The notes under the pieces are model-generated. The model did not search any database, had not been told where the DNA came from, and saw only the letters and a list, made by a program, of their open reading frames with translations. A stretch of 64,000 nucleotides of DNA from assembly GCF_010500815.1 (NCBI RefSeq), contig NZ_JAAAMG010000026.1, positions 1 through 64,000 on the forward strand, in the 5' to 3' direction. A program made the position numbers and the translations under genes. Positions 37,437-45,845 of the stretch are shown in pieces (positions within the stretch are counted from its first letter, which is position 1; the number at the start of each line of letters is the position of its first letter). The stretch comes from Jiella pacifica (lineage in GTDB: Bacteria; Pseudomonadota; Alphaproteobacteria; Rhizobiales; Rhizobiaceae).

Positions 37437-38822
37437 TCAATCGATCCAGACCGACGGGAACAGCAGGATCAGCACGGTCACGAGTTCCAGGCGGCCGAGC
37501 AGCATGGCCGCCGACAGCACCCACAGGGCGGGGTCGGGAAGCGTCGAAAAGTTGCCGGCCGGTCCGATGATCTGGCCGAAACCCGGGCCGACGTTGGAGA
37601 GCGCCGTCAGCGTGCCGGAAAAGGCGGTGATCAGGTCGAGCCCGAACATCGTCAGGAGCACGGTGCCCAGCAGCAGCGTCCCGAAGAAAAGGAAGAAGAA
37701 GATCGTGACGGTCTGGATCGTCTGGGCGCTGATGTCGTCATTGCCGTATTTCAGCCGGATCACCGCGTGCGGGCGGACCAGCCGGCGAAAGCTCGCCCGC
37801 ACGACGAGATAAAGGACGACCAGCCGGTTCGCCTTGATGCCGCCCGCCGTCGAACCGGCGCAGCCGCCGAGGAAGGAGGCGAGGAAGAATATGCCGATCG
37901 CCGCGTTCGACCACAGCGTATAGTCCTCCGACGCATAGCCCGTCGTGGTGATCACCGAGACGAGGTTGAAGGTGGAGGACACCAGCGCCTCGCCGAACGG
38001 CGTGTCGTTGATGATTCGCCGTGTGACCGCGATGGCGAAGCTGAGAACCGCACAAATTACCAGGAAGACCAGGATCTGCGGATCGCGCCAGAGCTGGAAG
38101 CGCCGCGGCAGGAAGGCGCGGACATAGACGACGAAGGGGAGCGCGGCGAGGACCATGAAGACCGTCGAGGCGATCAGGATCCGGTTGTCGTCGAAATAGC
38201 CCATCGAGGCATCGTGGGTGGAATAGCCGCCCGTCGCCATCGTCGTCATCGCATGGTTGGTCGCATCGAAGAACGTCATGCCGAGCGAGGTATAGGCGAT
38301 GGCGCACATCAGCGTCAGCGCGACATAGGCGGCGATCAGCCCGCCGGTCAGCTGGTTCACCCGCGGCAGCACCTTGTCCGACTTGTCGGAGCTTTCCATG
38401 TGGAAGAGCGCCAGGCCGCCGGCCTGCAGCGACGGCAGGATCAGGAGCACCATGCCGATGATGCCGATACCGCCGAGCCACTGCAGCAGCGAGCGCCACA
38501 GGAGGATGCCGCGCGGCAGCGTGTCGAGGCCGGAGATCACCGTGGATCCGGTCGTCGTCAGCCCCGACATCGATTCGAAGAAGGCCCCGGCGAAGGTGAC
38601 GTTCACCGAGGAGAAATACAGCGGCAGCGAGCCGATCAGGCAGGCCGCCAGCCACACCGTGGTGACCAGCAGGAAGCCGAGCTTCTGGGTGAATTGGGGC
38701 CGCTCGCCCCGCGTTGCCACGGCAATCAGGGCGCAGATCACCCCGACGAGGAAGCCGGTGCCGACGAAAACCCGGAAGTCGTCGTTCCGGTCGGCGAAGT
38801 CGGTCAGTGCCGGCAGGAGCAT
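37437..38822 (-). CDS. trkH: TrkH-family potassium uptake protein (start probably further upstream)
   Basis: At least 461 residues, the ion-conducting membrane subunit of Trk/Ktr-type K+ uptake, made of four M1-P-M2 repeats. Selectivity-filter loops are visible: SGLTTTGSTVISGLD, ATGGYSTHD, ITTTGYASEDY and ALSNVGPGFG, each with the filter glycine. The ATG at 38822 would cut the first membrane helix: the frame continues upstream to 38879 with residues FRTIAHVTSIFGLGLAFA, which look like the true first helix, but no ATG/GTG/TTG exists there. A GGAGAG ribosome site stands 6-7 bases before an ATT at 38879. No TrkA partner is nearby. Confidence 0.93.
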   Translation of the reverse strand: MLLPALTDFADRNDDFRVFVGTGFLVGVICALIAVATRGERPQFTQKLGFLLVTTVWLAACLIGSLPLYFSSVNVTFAGAFFESMSGLTTTGSTVISGLDTLPRGILLWRSLLQWLGGIGIIGMVLLILPSLQAGGLALFHMESSDKSDKVLPRVNQLTGGLIAAYVALTLMCAIAYTSLGMTFFDATNHAMTTMATGGYSTHDASMGYFDDNRILIASTVFMVLAALPFVVYVRAFLPRRFQLWRDPQILVFLVICAVLSFAIAVTRRIINDTPFGEALVSSTFNLVSVITTTGYASEDYTLWSNAAIGIFFLASFLGGCAGSTAGGIKANRLVVLYLVVRASFRRLVRPHAVIRLKYGNDDISAQTIQTVTIFFFLFFGTLLLGTVLLTMFGLDLITAFSGTLTALSNVGPGFGQIIGPAGNFSTLPDPALWVLSAAMLLGRLELVTVLILLFPSVWID

Positions 38823-39089
38823 GGCGAAGGCGAGGCCAAGGCCGAAGATCGACGTGACGTGGGCGATCGTCCTGAAAATGTCGTGCTCTCCGAATGCTCA
38901 CGGCACCCGCGAAAGGTCCGTCGAACCGGCTTTCTAGTGCTTTGCCGCGGCCACGGCAATTCGCCAGCCCTTTCCTGCAGCGGCTTCGCCAGCGCCTGTT
39001 GCCCCCATGTTGCAGCACGGGAAGGCCTCGTCTATTGAACGAGGCTATCCCCAATGCCATTTGCCAGACGCATTGCTCGCGAGGCCGCC

Positions 39090-40061
39090 ATGTCCGATCG
39101 TCACGCCAACATCATCATCCTGGGTTCCGGCCCCGCCGGCTACACCGCCGCCATCTACGCGGCACGCGCCATGATGAAGCCGTTGATCATCGCCGGCCTG
39201 CAGGAGGGCGGCCAGCTCACCATCACCACCGACGTCGAGAACTATCCCGGCTTTGCCGAGCCCGTGCAGGGCCCGTGGATGATGGAGCAGATGAAGGCCC
39301 AGGCCCTGAACGTCGGCGCCGAGATCGCGAGCGACATCATCGTCGCCGCCGATCTTTCGACGCGTCCCTTCCGCCTCACCGGCGATTCCGGCACGATCTA
39401 CACCTGCGACGCCTTGGTCATCGCCACGGGCGCCCAGGCGAAATGGCTGGGTCTTCCGAGCGAGGACACCTTCCAGGGCTTCGGCGTCTCGGCCTGCGCC
39501 ACCTGCGACGGCTTCTTCTATCGCGGCAAGGACGTCGTCGTCGTCGGCGGCGGCAACACCGCCGTCGAGGAGGCGCTCTATCTGTCGCACATCGCCAAGT
39601 CGGTCACCCTCGTCCACCGCCGCGACGAGCTGCGCGCCGAGCGCATCCTGCAGGAGCGGCTGTTCAAATCCGCGAACGTCGAGGTCCTGTGGGACACGGG
39701 CATCGAGGAAGTCGTCGGGGTCACCAAGCCGATGAAGTCGGTGAACGGCGTCAGGCTGAAGAACATGAAGACCGGCGAGGTCACCGAAAAGCCCGTCGAC
39801 GGCGTCTTCGTGGCGATCGGCCACGCCCCGGCGGTCGAACTCTTCGTCGGGCAGCTGAAGCAGAAGCCTTCCGGCTATCTGTGGGTGGAGCCGGGCACGA
39901 CGCGCACCTCGCTCGAGGGCGTCTTTGCCGCCGGCGACGTCGCCGACGACGTCTACCGCCAGGCGGTCACCGCCGCCGGAATGGGTTGCATGGCCGCGCT
40001 GGAAGCGGAAAAGTGGCTCGCCGAGCGGGCCGTCACCGATACGCGACAAGCCGCCGAATAG
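39090..40061 (+). CDS. trxB: Thioredoxin-disulfide reductase
   Basis: 323-residue FAD enzyme reducing thioredoxin with NADPH. FAD site ILGSGPAGYTAAIYAARA, redox-active CATC in VSACATCDGFFYRG, NADPH site VVGGGNTAVEEALYLS with the basic VHRRDELRAERI, and the C-terminal FAD contact FAAGDVADDVYRQAVTAAG. I chose the ATG at 39090 (MSDRHANIIILG); an ATG at 39054 adds 12 basic residues not typical of the family. Followed 54 bp later by the LsrB-like regulator. Confidence 0.96.
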   Translation: MSDRHANIIILGSGPAGYTAAIYAARAMMKPLIIAGLQEGGQLTITTDVENYPGFAEPVQGPWMMEQMKAQALNVGAEIASDIIVAADLSTRPFRLTGDSGTIYTCDALVIATGAQAKWLGLPSEDTFQGFGVSACATCDGFFYRGKDVVVVGGGNTAVEEALYLSHIAKSVTLVHRRDELRAERILQERLFKSANVEVLWDTGIEEVVGVTKPMKSVNGVRLKNMKTGEVTEKPVDGVFVAIGHAPAVELFVGQLKQKPSGYLWVEPGTTRTSLEGVFAAGDVADDVYRQAVTAAGMGCMAALEAEKWLAERAVTDTRQAAE

Positions 40062-40115
40062 GCATCGTTCCCCCTTCCGGCGCCTCGTGCCGGATCGCTT
40101 GAAGGACCACCCCTC

Positions 40116-41012
40116 ATGGCCCTCGACTGGGACAAGCTGCGGATCTTCCACGCGGCGGCGGAAGCCGGCTCGTTCACCCATGCTGCCGACGCGCTCAATC
40201 TCAGCCAGTCGGCGATCAGCCGCCAGGTGGCGGCGCTGGAAAACGAGATCGGCGTGCCGCTGTTCCACCGGCACGCCCGCGGCCTCGTCCTGTCCGAACA
40301 GGGCGAGCTCCTGTTCCAGACGGCGAACGACGTCCTGAAGCGGCTCGAAACGGTGCGCATGCAGCTCACCGAGACGAAGGAAAAGCCCGCCGGCAAGCTG
40401 CGCGTCACCACCACCGTCGGCCTCGGCTCCGGCTGGCTGACCGAGCGCGCCCGCGAGTTCCTCGAACTTTATCCCGATCTCGAACTGCAGCTGGTCTTCG
40501 ACAACGAGGAGATCGACCTGACGATGCGCAAGGCGGACGCGGCGATCCGCCTGCGCCAGCCGCAGCAGCCGGATCTGATCCAGCGCCGGCTGTTCACCGT
40601 GCATCTCCACGTCTATGCCGCCCCGGCCTATCTCGCGCGCTTTGGCACGCCGGAGACCCTCGACGATCTCGACCAGCACCGGATCATCACCTTCGGCGAG
40701 CCGGCGCCGAACTATCTGCGCAACCTCAACACGCTGGAGACCGTCGGCCTGCCGGAAGGCAAGAGCCGCAGCCCGATCCTGCAGATCAACAATCTGATGG
40801 CGATCCGCTCGGCCATCGAGAGCGGCACCGGCATCGCGCTGCTGCCCGACTACATGATCGACAAGCGGTCCAAGCTCGTCCAGGTCCTGCCCGAGATGGA
40901 AATGCCGACCTTCGACACCTATCTCTGCTACACCGAGCAGATGCGCAGCGCCGCCAAGTTGAAGGTCTTCCGCGACTTTCTGATCTCGAAGGCTCGCACC
41001 TGGGCCTATTGA
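40116..41012 (+). CDS. lsrB: LysR-type regulator, LsrB/VtlR-like
   Basis: 298 residues with an N-terminal winged helix (about 1-65; AAEAGSFTHAADALNLSQSA, ISRQVAALENEIGVPLF) and a two-lobe effector domain from about residue 95. The sequence and the position directly after trxB match LsrB of Sinorhizobium/Agrobacterium and VtlR of Brucella, which control oxidative-stress and small-RNA genes needed for host interaction (from memory). Only one cysteine, C271, is present, which bears on any thiol-sensing model. Orthology rests on synteny plus overall resemblance. Confidence 0.85.
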   Translation: MALDWDKLRIFHAAAEAGSFTHAADALNLSQSAISRQVAALENEIGVPLFHRHARGLVLSEQGELLFQTANDVLKRLETVRMQLTETKEKPAGKLRVTTTVGLGSGWLTERAREFLELYPDLELQLVFDNEEIDLTMRKADAAIRLRQPQQPDLIQRRLFTVHLHVYAAPAYLARFGTPETLDDLDQHRIITFGEPAPNYLRNLNTLETVGLPEGKSRSPILQINNLMAIRSAIESGTGIALLPDYMIDKRSKLVQVLPEMEMPTFDTYLCYTEQMRSAAKLKVFRDFLISKARTWAY

Positions 41013-41084
41013 GGACGGCGATCTTCCGCTGATCGCGCTGCCGCCCCCTGACGCGTCCTCCCACACGGTTTTGAGGCGGAGACA

Positions 41085-41867
41085 TTGTCGAACGAACCGA
41101 GCGAAATCGTCGCCATCGGCGACGTCCACGGCGAGAGCGGGCTGTTCAGGCGCTTTCTCGACGGCGTCGACCGGCTGGCGGCGCAACGCGGCACCCGCCC
41201 GGCGATCTACATCCTCGGCGATCTCGTCGATCGCGGCGAGGACAGCCGCGGAGCGCTGAACATCGCCGACGAAGTGCTTTCGCAATGGCCGGGGTCGAAA
41301 CTCCTCCTCGGCAATCACGACGAATGGCTGCTGCGCTTCCTGAAGAACGAGCTGTCGCTGGAAGAAATCTTTCATTGGCTCGATCAGGGCGGCGCGGAGA
41401 CGCTCGCCTCCTACGGCTTCACCATCGCAGAGACGCGGCCCGACGAAATCCGCCGCACGATCAACGAACGATGGCCCGGCCACATCAAGCTTCTTGCCGA
41501 GGCCTCTTTTATCGAGTTCGCCGGGACCTTCGCCTTCGTCCATGCCGGGGTCGATCCGGCCCGCACGCTGACGAAGCAGCGGCCGCAGGACTGCGTCTGG
41601 ATCCGGGCGCCGTTCATGAACCATGTCGGCCGCCTCGGCCATCTCGTCCTGCACGGCCACACGCCGCAAAAGGCAGGCCTTCCGACCGTCACCGAAAACC
41701 GCCTGTCGCTCGACACCGGCGCGGTCTTCACCGGCCGCCTGACCGGCGCCTGGGTCGACACCCGAACCGGCATGATCGAATGCTGGCAGGCAGTCCACGG
41801 ACACGACCTCGCCCGGGTCGAGGCGCAACGGCTCGACCGCGGCCTGGGCACGGCGCTGGATCGGTGA
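41085..41867 (+). CDS. Calcineurin-like (PPP-type) serine/threonine phosphatase
   Basis: 260-residue metallophosphoesterase with the PPP motifs in order: AIGDVHGESG (GDxHG), LGDLVDRGEDS (GDxVDRG), LLGNHDEWLL (GNHE/D), FVHAGVDP and HGHTPQKAG. A dinuclear metal site is therefore complete. Start is TTG at 41085 with GGCGGAG 5-8 bases upstream; no ATG is available near the conserved N-terminus. Substrate unknown: protein phosphatase or diadenosine-tetraphosphatase-like activity are both possible. Confidence 0.9.
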   Translation: MSNEPSEIVAIGDVHGESGLFRRFLDGVDRLAAQRGTRPAIYILGDLVDRGEDSRGALNIADEVLSQWPGSKLLLGNHDEWLLRFLKNELSLEEIFHWLDQGGAETLASYGFTIAETRPDEIRRTINERWPGHIKLLAEASFIEFAGTFAFVHAGVDPARTLTKQRPQDCVWIRAPFMNHVGRLGHLVLHGHTPQKAGLPTVTENRLSLDTGAVFTGRLTGAWVDTRTGMIECWQAVHGHDLARVEAQRLDRGLGTALDR

Positions 41868-41960
41868 TCGCCCCACGCCGATCGTTCTCGCGGACGGCCA
41901 GGTCAATGACGGAAAGCGGCGGGGCCTGCCGGAAGGCCGGCGCGCCCCGCCCTTCCCGGC

Positions 41961-42446
41961 TTACATCCCGCCGGCCTTTTCCTTGAGCGAGGAGAGCCCG
42001 GCATCGTAGATCCCGGCGATGACGTTCGAAGCCTCTTCGTCGCTGGCGCCCGCCGCGTCGAACGTCCCCGACCAGTCGACCGTCGCGGCGTCGCCGGAGC
42101 CCGACACGCTGATGGTCGACTGGTAGTTCGCCACCGGCAGCGGCCCGCTCAGGATCTTGTAGCTGTAGCTCATCTTTCCGTCGTCGCGGGACACCTCTTC
42201 CTCGACGAGTTCCGCGCCATCGGGAAGCGTCAGCGTGCGGACGCTGGCGCCATCGTCGTCCTTCAGCTCGCACTTCGTCGCGGCCGGGTGCCATTTCTGG
42301 ATGTCGCAGAAGCTGCCGATCGTCGTCCAGACCGTTTCAGGGCTGGCCGCGATCTCCACCGATTTCGAGACCTCTATCGCCAGCGCCGGCGACGCGGCGA
42401 ATGCGGCGATGGCCGTGAGCACGGCCGCCTTCGATAGGTTCGTCAT
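41961..42446 (-). CDS. Exported SRPBCC (START/Bet v1-like) protein
   Basis: 161 residues: signal peptide (AVLTAIAAFAASPALA), then a SRPBCC domain with VSKSVEIAASPETVWTTIGS, FCDIQKWHPA and the terminal helix GIYDAGLSSLKEKAGG. The fold makes a hydrophobic ligand pocket; ligand is unknown. Exported members are common in alphaproteobacteria without assigned function. A near-perfect ribosome site GGGAGGA lies 6 bases upstream of the ATG. Two cysteines (FCDI, TKCEL) may form a disulfide. Confidence 0.87.
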   Translation of the reverse strand: MTNLSKAAVLTAIAAFAASPALAIEVSKSVEIAASPETVWTTIGSFCDIQKWHPAATKCELKDDDGASVRTLTLPDGAELVEEEVSRDDGKMSYSYKILSGPLPVANYQSTISVSGSGDAATVDWSGTFDAAGASDEEASNVIAGIYDAGLSSLKEKAGGM

Positions 42447-42732
42447 GAAAGTCCTCCCATCGTCGCATCGAAGCCTTCGAGCGACGTCCTCCCAGGTGCC
42501 CGCCGGCACGCTAGAGCACTGATGCCTCGCTTCGCAACACCTCGCGGAGCCTCGGGTCTCGGCGAGGACCTCCAGCTTCTCACGCAAGACCCTGATCCCC
42601 CATGCGGACCGGCTCGGTTGCTCCCGTCCACCCGACCGGCGCAGCGGCTCCTCGTGGCATCGACCCAAAAAGCCGGGGGCGCGCTCTGCAGCGGCACCCC
42701 CGGCGTTCACAGCAGTCGATCGTGATCGGGGC

Positions 42733-42990
42733 TCAGCGGCAGACTTTGACGGTCTTCACCCGCTTGTGGCCGTGCCGATAAGAGACGACCTTCTTGAAGC
42801 TGCAATGGTCCCGATGACGCACCTGACGGTGCCGGACGACATACCCGCGGATCGGCTTCGGCGCGACATGGTGTCTTGCCGGCGCCCTGTCGTGGCCGAT
42901 CACGATTTTGACGTCGGCGGCATTGGCCGAGGCACCGGCTGAAAACGAGGCGGCGACGGCGACGGCTGCGGCAATGAGAAACTTACGCAT
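42733..42990 (-). CDS. Small secreted His/Arg-rich protein
   Basis: 85 residues: a clear signal peptide (KFLIAAAVAVAASFSAGASA, cut near ANA), then a mature ~60-residue very basic chain rich in His, Arg and Lys (RHHVAPKPIRGYVVRHRQV, YRHGHKRVKTVKV) with two cysteines (DHCSFKK and the terminal VCR) that could form one disulfide. AAAGGG precedes the ATG. Cationic, histidine-rich exported proteins may bind metals, nucleic acid or polyanions, but no family was recognised. Confidence 0.75.
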   Translation of the reverse strand: MRKFLIAAAVAVAASFSAGASANAADVKIVIGHDRAPARHHVAPKPIRGYVVRHRQVRHRDHCSFKKVVSYRHGHKRVKTVKVCR

Positions 42991-43202
42991 GGAAGGACCC
43001 TTTCGATTGTTCGGTCTGTCAACCAGAACGATGGTCCCTGAATAGCGCTTGTAGACTGAATGGCTGCTGAACGATCTGTCCGACTTACGTTTATCGAAGA
43101 TCGCCGACTGAGCTGCGGAATCCGCGTTTGTTGCGGCCGCGCGGCAGGCGGCGTCTTGTCAGCGCACGACCGGCCCAGAGCCGATCGAACTTCCGACGAC
43201 AC

Positions 43203-43227
43203 AAAAAAAAGGCGGCCACGGGCCGCC
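43203..43227 (-). terminator. Orphan intrinsic terminator (possible small RNA 3' end)
   Basis: On the minus strand GGCGGCC-CGT-GGCCGCC (7-bp perfect stem, 3-nt loop, 43211-43227) is followed by eight T residues (43203-43210). No minus-strand gene lies upstream, because the next gene (SOUL-domain) is on the plus strand at 43533. A transcript starting within 43228-43530 would end here, suggesting an unannotated RNA. Otherwise 42991-43532 holds no recognised gene. Confidence 0.8.
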
Positions 43228-43532
43228 TTGAAGTTTGGCTGGAGTATCAGGTCCAAAACCCGATATGCACACAACGCTACCGCCGGAACATGGTTGCAGT
43301 TGGGCAACGCGAATAAAGAAAAATCTGCGTCCGCCGCTTATGTCGGCCTGATCGCGTTACAAGCCTCCGTGCAAGTCCCTCAGCGGAAACATCTATCGGC
43401 CGCCCGGCCTTTGCGGCGCAACCAATGCAGCGGGCTCACGTTATCTTGTCGAATTCGGCGGGCGATGGCCTAGCCGCTCCCCCGCCCTATACGATCGCCT
43501 ACGACGCATCGGCAACGCCAGGAGTTTCGCAT

Positions 43533-44552
43533 ATGTTTCGCGACCGACCGAGCACCTACGATAACCTCGCCAACGCGCTCGGCGCGATCAGCGAGCGCAT
43601 CGGGGAACTGGAAGGCCAGGTGGCCGAACGGCTCGACCCGACGCCCTCCGCGACAGATCGCGCCCGCCGGGCGATCGGTCGGATCATTCCTGGCGTCACG
43701 CCCGAGCCGACCGGCCTGACGCGCTACCTGCCGCATCTGTCGGACTACTGGCCGGACGACGCCGGCAAGCGCGCCCGCCGCCAGGTCCGCGCCCTGCAGG
43801 ACGCCGGTGGCGACCTTGCCCACGGCGCCGAGGACTATTTCGACAGCGCCCGGCGCCATCTCGCCGGCTGGTCGGCACCGGCCCTCGCCTCGCTGCGCGG
43901 CCGGCTGCCCGCCCGCTACCAGCCGGAGCCGATCCGTCGCAACCGCGAGCTGACGGCGCTGCTGATCGCCGGTGGCGCCATCGCCGCCGTCGGCGCGGCC
44001 TATTACATCACCAAGAAGGTCAACGAGCACAGCGAAGAGCCCGACTACGACGTCGTGCGCTCCGACGGTCCGGTCGAGATCCGCGACTATGAGGGCATGA
44101 TCGTCGCCGAGACGGTGAAGAGCGGCTATCACGAGAAGGCCCGGCGAATGGGCTTCATGACGCTTGCCGACTACATCTTCGCGAAGAACCGGCCCGGCAA
44201 GAAGATCAAGATGACCACCCCCGTCCTGCAGCAGCTCGCCGAGGGCGAAGGCCGCTCGAAAGGCTGGGCGGTGCGCTTCGTCATGCCGAAGAAGTTCACC
44301 CTCGCCAGCCTGCCCGAGCCCGGCTCCAGCGACGTCGCTTTGAAGGACGTGCCGGCAAGGCGCGTGGCGGCGATCCGGTTCTCCGGAAACTTCACCGCGA
44401 CGCTCGCCTCGAAGCATCTGATGACGCTGTACAATTATCTTGCCGACAACAATCTGAAGCAGAAGGGCGATCCGGAATACGCCTTCTACAATCCGCCCTG
44501 GACGCCCGGCTTCCTGAAGCGCAACGAGATCCTCATCGAGATCGAGCGCTGA
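43533..44552 (+). CDS. SOUL-family haem-binding protein with membrane segment
   Basis: 339 residues in two parts. Residues 1-145 are helical, charged and without recognised domain; a single membrane helix follows (LTALLIAGGAIAAVGAAYYI). The C-terminal ~180 residues form a SOUL/HBP domain: DYDVVRSDGPVEIRDYEGM, KIKMTTPVLQQ and WAVRFVMPKKFTLASLP, ending FYNPPWTPGFLKRNEILIEI. SOUL proteins bind haem or tetrapyrroles. Start at 43533 with AGGAG 9 bases upstream. The N-terminal extension is unusual for the family and probably lies cytoplasmic. Confidence 0.88.
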   Translation: MFRDRPSTYDNLANALGAISERIGELEGQVAERLDPTPSATDRARRAIGRIIPGVTPEPTGLTRYLPHLSDYWPDDAGKRARRQVRALQDAGGDLAHGAEDYFDSARRHLAGWSAPALASLRGRLPARYQPEPIRRNRELTALLIAGGAIAAVGAAYYITKKVNEHSEEPDYDVVRSDGPVEIRDYEGMIVAETVKSGYHEKARRMGFMTLADYIFAKNRPGKKIKMTTPVLQQLAEGEGRSKGWAVRFVMPKKFTLASLPEPGSSDVALKDVPARRVAAIRFSGNFTATLASKHLMTLYNYLADNNLKQKGDPEYAFYNPPWTPGFLKRNEILIEIER

Positions 44553-44583
44553 GCCGAGGCCGATTGCCCGCAGACACGACGTG

Positions 44584-44613
44584 AAAAGGTGGCGCCAGCG
44601 CCGCCTTTTTTTT
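44584..44613 (+). terminator. Intrinsic terminator after the SOUL-domain gene
   Basis: GGTGGCG-CCAG-CGCCGCC forms a 7-bp stem (one G-T-type mismatch) flanked by AAAA on the left and eight T residues on the right (44606-44613). It begins 31 bases past the stop codon. Confidence 0.85.
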
Positions 44614-44830
44614 ATGGCTTGAACGATGCTGGAACACGTCCCATCGCGGCCACGAGGGCGCGAGAGACGTTGATGGGCAAAGGGCACTTCGGTCCGGTTC
44701 CGTCAGGCGCGCTGAAACGAGGAGGTGACGCCCGAGCATGTCAGGGTTCGCCGCCAGTCTCATGCCGCACTGCAGCAGCGCAGAGGGAGGTCCGCAACAC
44801 TTGAAGCTTTGTCATCCCAGCCTCTGATCC

Positions 44831-44957
44831 CGCTGCACGAGCGTGGATGGATGGCGGCGACACTTACTGTCTCGTCAGTCCGGCCCCCGAGCCCGCTGCA
44901 CGAGCGTGGACGGATGGCGGCGACACTTGATTGTCTCGTCATCCCGGCCCCCGAGCC
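44831..44957. repeat. Tandem duplication of a ~63-bp unit
   Basis: A unit starting CGCTGCACGAGCGTGGA begins at 44831 and again at 44894; the copies match over about 63-64 bp with a handful of differences. Each unit contains GATGGCGGCGACACTT and CTCGTCA and ends in CCGGCCCCCGAGCC, which runs into the palindrome that follows. No open frame with protein features spans it. Confidence 0.75.
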
Positions 44958-45083
44958 GGGATCCATGCCAAACCGTCGAATTGGCTTTCGCTGGAGAAGA
45001 AACGGGGCTGTCGGCGGTGCGGCGAAGGCGAGGGCGAGGGCGTCGACGATTTGGAATGGATCCCGGGTCAAGCCCGGGATGAC
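44938..45083. repeat. Composite REP element: inverted pair with GTCATCCCGG arms
   Basis: A ~42-bp arm at 44938-44979 (GTCATCCCGG... CCGGGATCCATGCCAAA region) recurs as a close reverse complement at 45043-45083, enclosing about 63 bp. Each arm is itself a palindrome (CCCGG...CCGGG). The arms correspond to a common Rhizobiales palindromic element. The window 44614-45161 otherwise contains no gene. Confidence 0.75.
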
Positions 45084-45161
45084 GAAAGCTTGGTGAATTC
45101 ACCTGTTCTGCAACGCTGGTGCGCAGCCGAAGGCACCCGCTCCGGGACCGGCGCTTCTGCC

Positions 45162-45845
45162 TCAGACCGGCTGTGGCCGGTAGGGCATGAAACGCTGCAT
45201 GATCACCCGGTAGGGAATCAGCGCGAAGACGGCGATGACGAGCTTCACGGTGAAATCGCCGATCGCCCAGGAAACCCAGCGCGGCGCCTCGAGCGAAAAC
45301 ACCCCGAGGAGCCGGGCGCTCTCCAGGGCGAAGCCGTCATTGGCGCCGAGGAAGACGAAGAGCGGCGCGAAGGCGACGGTGAAGAAGGTCACCGTGTCGA
45401 GCACCGAGCCGCTGAGCGAGGAGGCCGCCGGCGCGCGCCACCAGCTGTCCTGGCGCAGCCGGTTGAACACCGCGATGTCGAGGAGCTGGGCCATCAGGAA
45501 CGCCCCGCCCGACGCGACGGCGATCCGGAACAGCCGGTCGGCCGTGGTCGAGAAGCCGAGCAGCCCGAGATCGTAGAGGAGCGGCGGCACCACCAGCGAA
45601 CAGACGATCGCCGCGGCAAAGCCCGCATAGACCACCCGCCGGGCGACGCGTGGCCCGTAACGGCGATTGGTGAGGTCCGTAACGAGAAAGGCGAAGGGGT
45701 AGGTGAAGGCCCCGAAGGTCAGGATGTCGGCCAGTTGCAGCCCGCCGATTTCGGCGAAGACCGGATACTGCACGGCGACGTTCGAGGCGAGGACGATCGC
45801 GGCCATGGCCGCGATCGGCAGGGCATAGATCTTGGCTGAAGCCAT
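45162..45845 (-). CDS. yhhQ: YhhQ-family queuosine-precursor transporter (VUT family)
   Basis: A 227-residue inner-membrane protein with six or more helices. Diagnostic pieces are QYPVFAEIGGLQLADILTFG, FLVTDLTNRRYG and FLMAQLLDIAVFNRLRQ. YhhQ proteins import preQ0/preQ1 for queuosine synthesis. The assignment is strongly backed by a preQ1-I-type riboswitch whose A-rich tail abuts the ATG. Start at 45845 (MASAKIYALP) fixes the position of the riboswitch relative to the ribosome site, implying translational control. Confidence 0.92.
   Translation of the reverse strand: MASAKIYALPIAAMAAIVLASNVAVQYPVFAEIGGLQLADILTFGAFTYPFAFLVTDLTNRRYGPRVARRVVYAGFAAAIVCSLVVPPLLYDLGLLGFSTTADRLFRIAVASGGAFLMAQLLDIAVFNRLRQDSWWRAPAASSLSGSVLDTVTFFTVAFAPLFVFLGANDGFALESARLLGVFSLEAPRWVSWAIGDFTVKLVIAVFALIPYRVIMQRFMPYRPQPV

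Noticed and set aside
35703-39038. A plus-strand open frame of about 1,100 codons spanning the GT4, GT25 and trkH loci
   Set aside because: It runs across three recognised genes on both strands and is Arg/Pro-rich with no domain; it arises from high GC content.
39045-41906. A minus-strand open frame of about 950 codons opposite trxB, the LysR gene and the phosphatase
   Set aside because: Antisense shadow of three well-supported plus-strand genes, with no protein features of its own.
44831-44957. The 63-bp repeats considered as a CRISPR array
   Set aside because: The two units are adjacent with no spacers, the repeat is far longer than a CRISPR repeat, and no cas genes are present.
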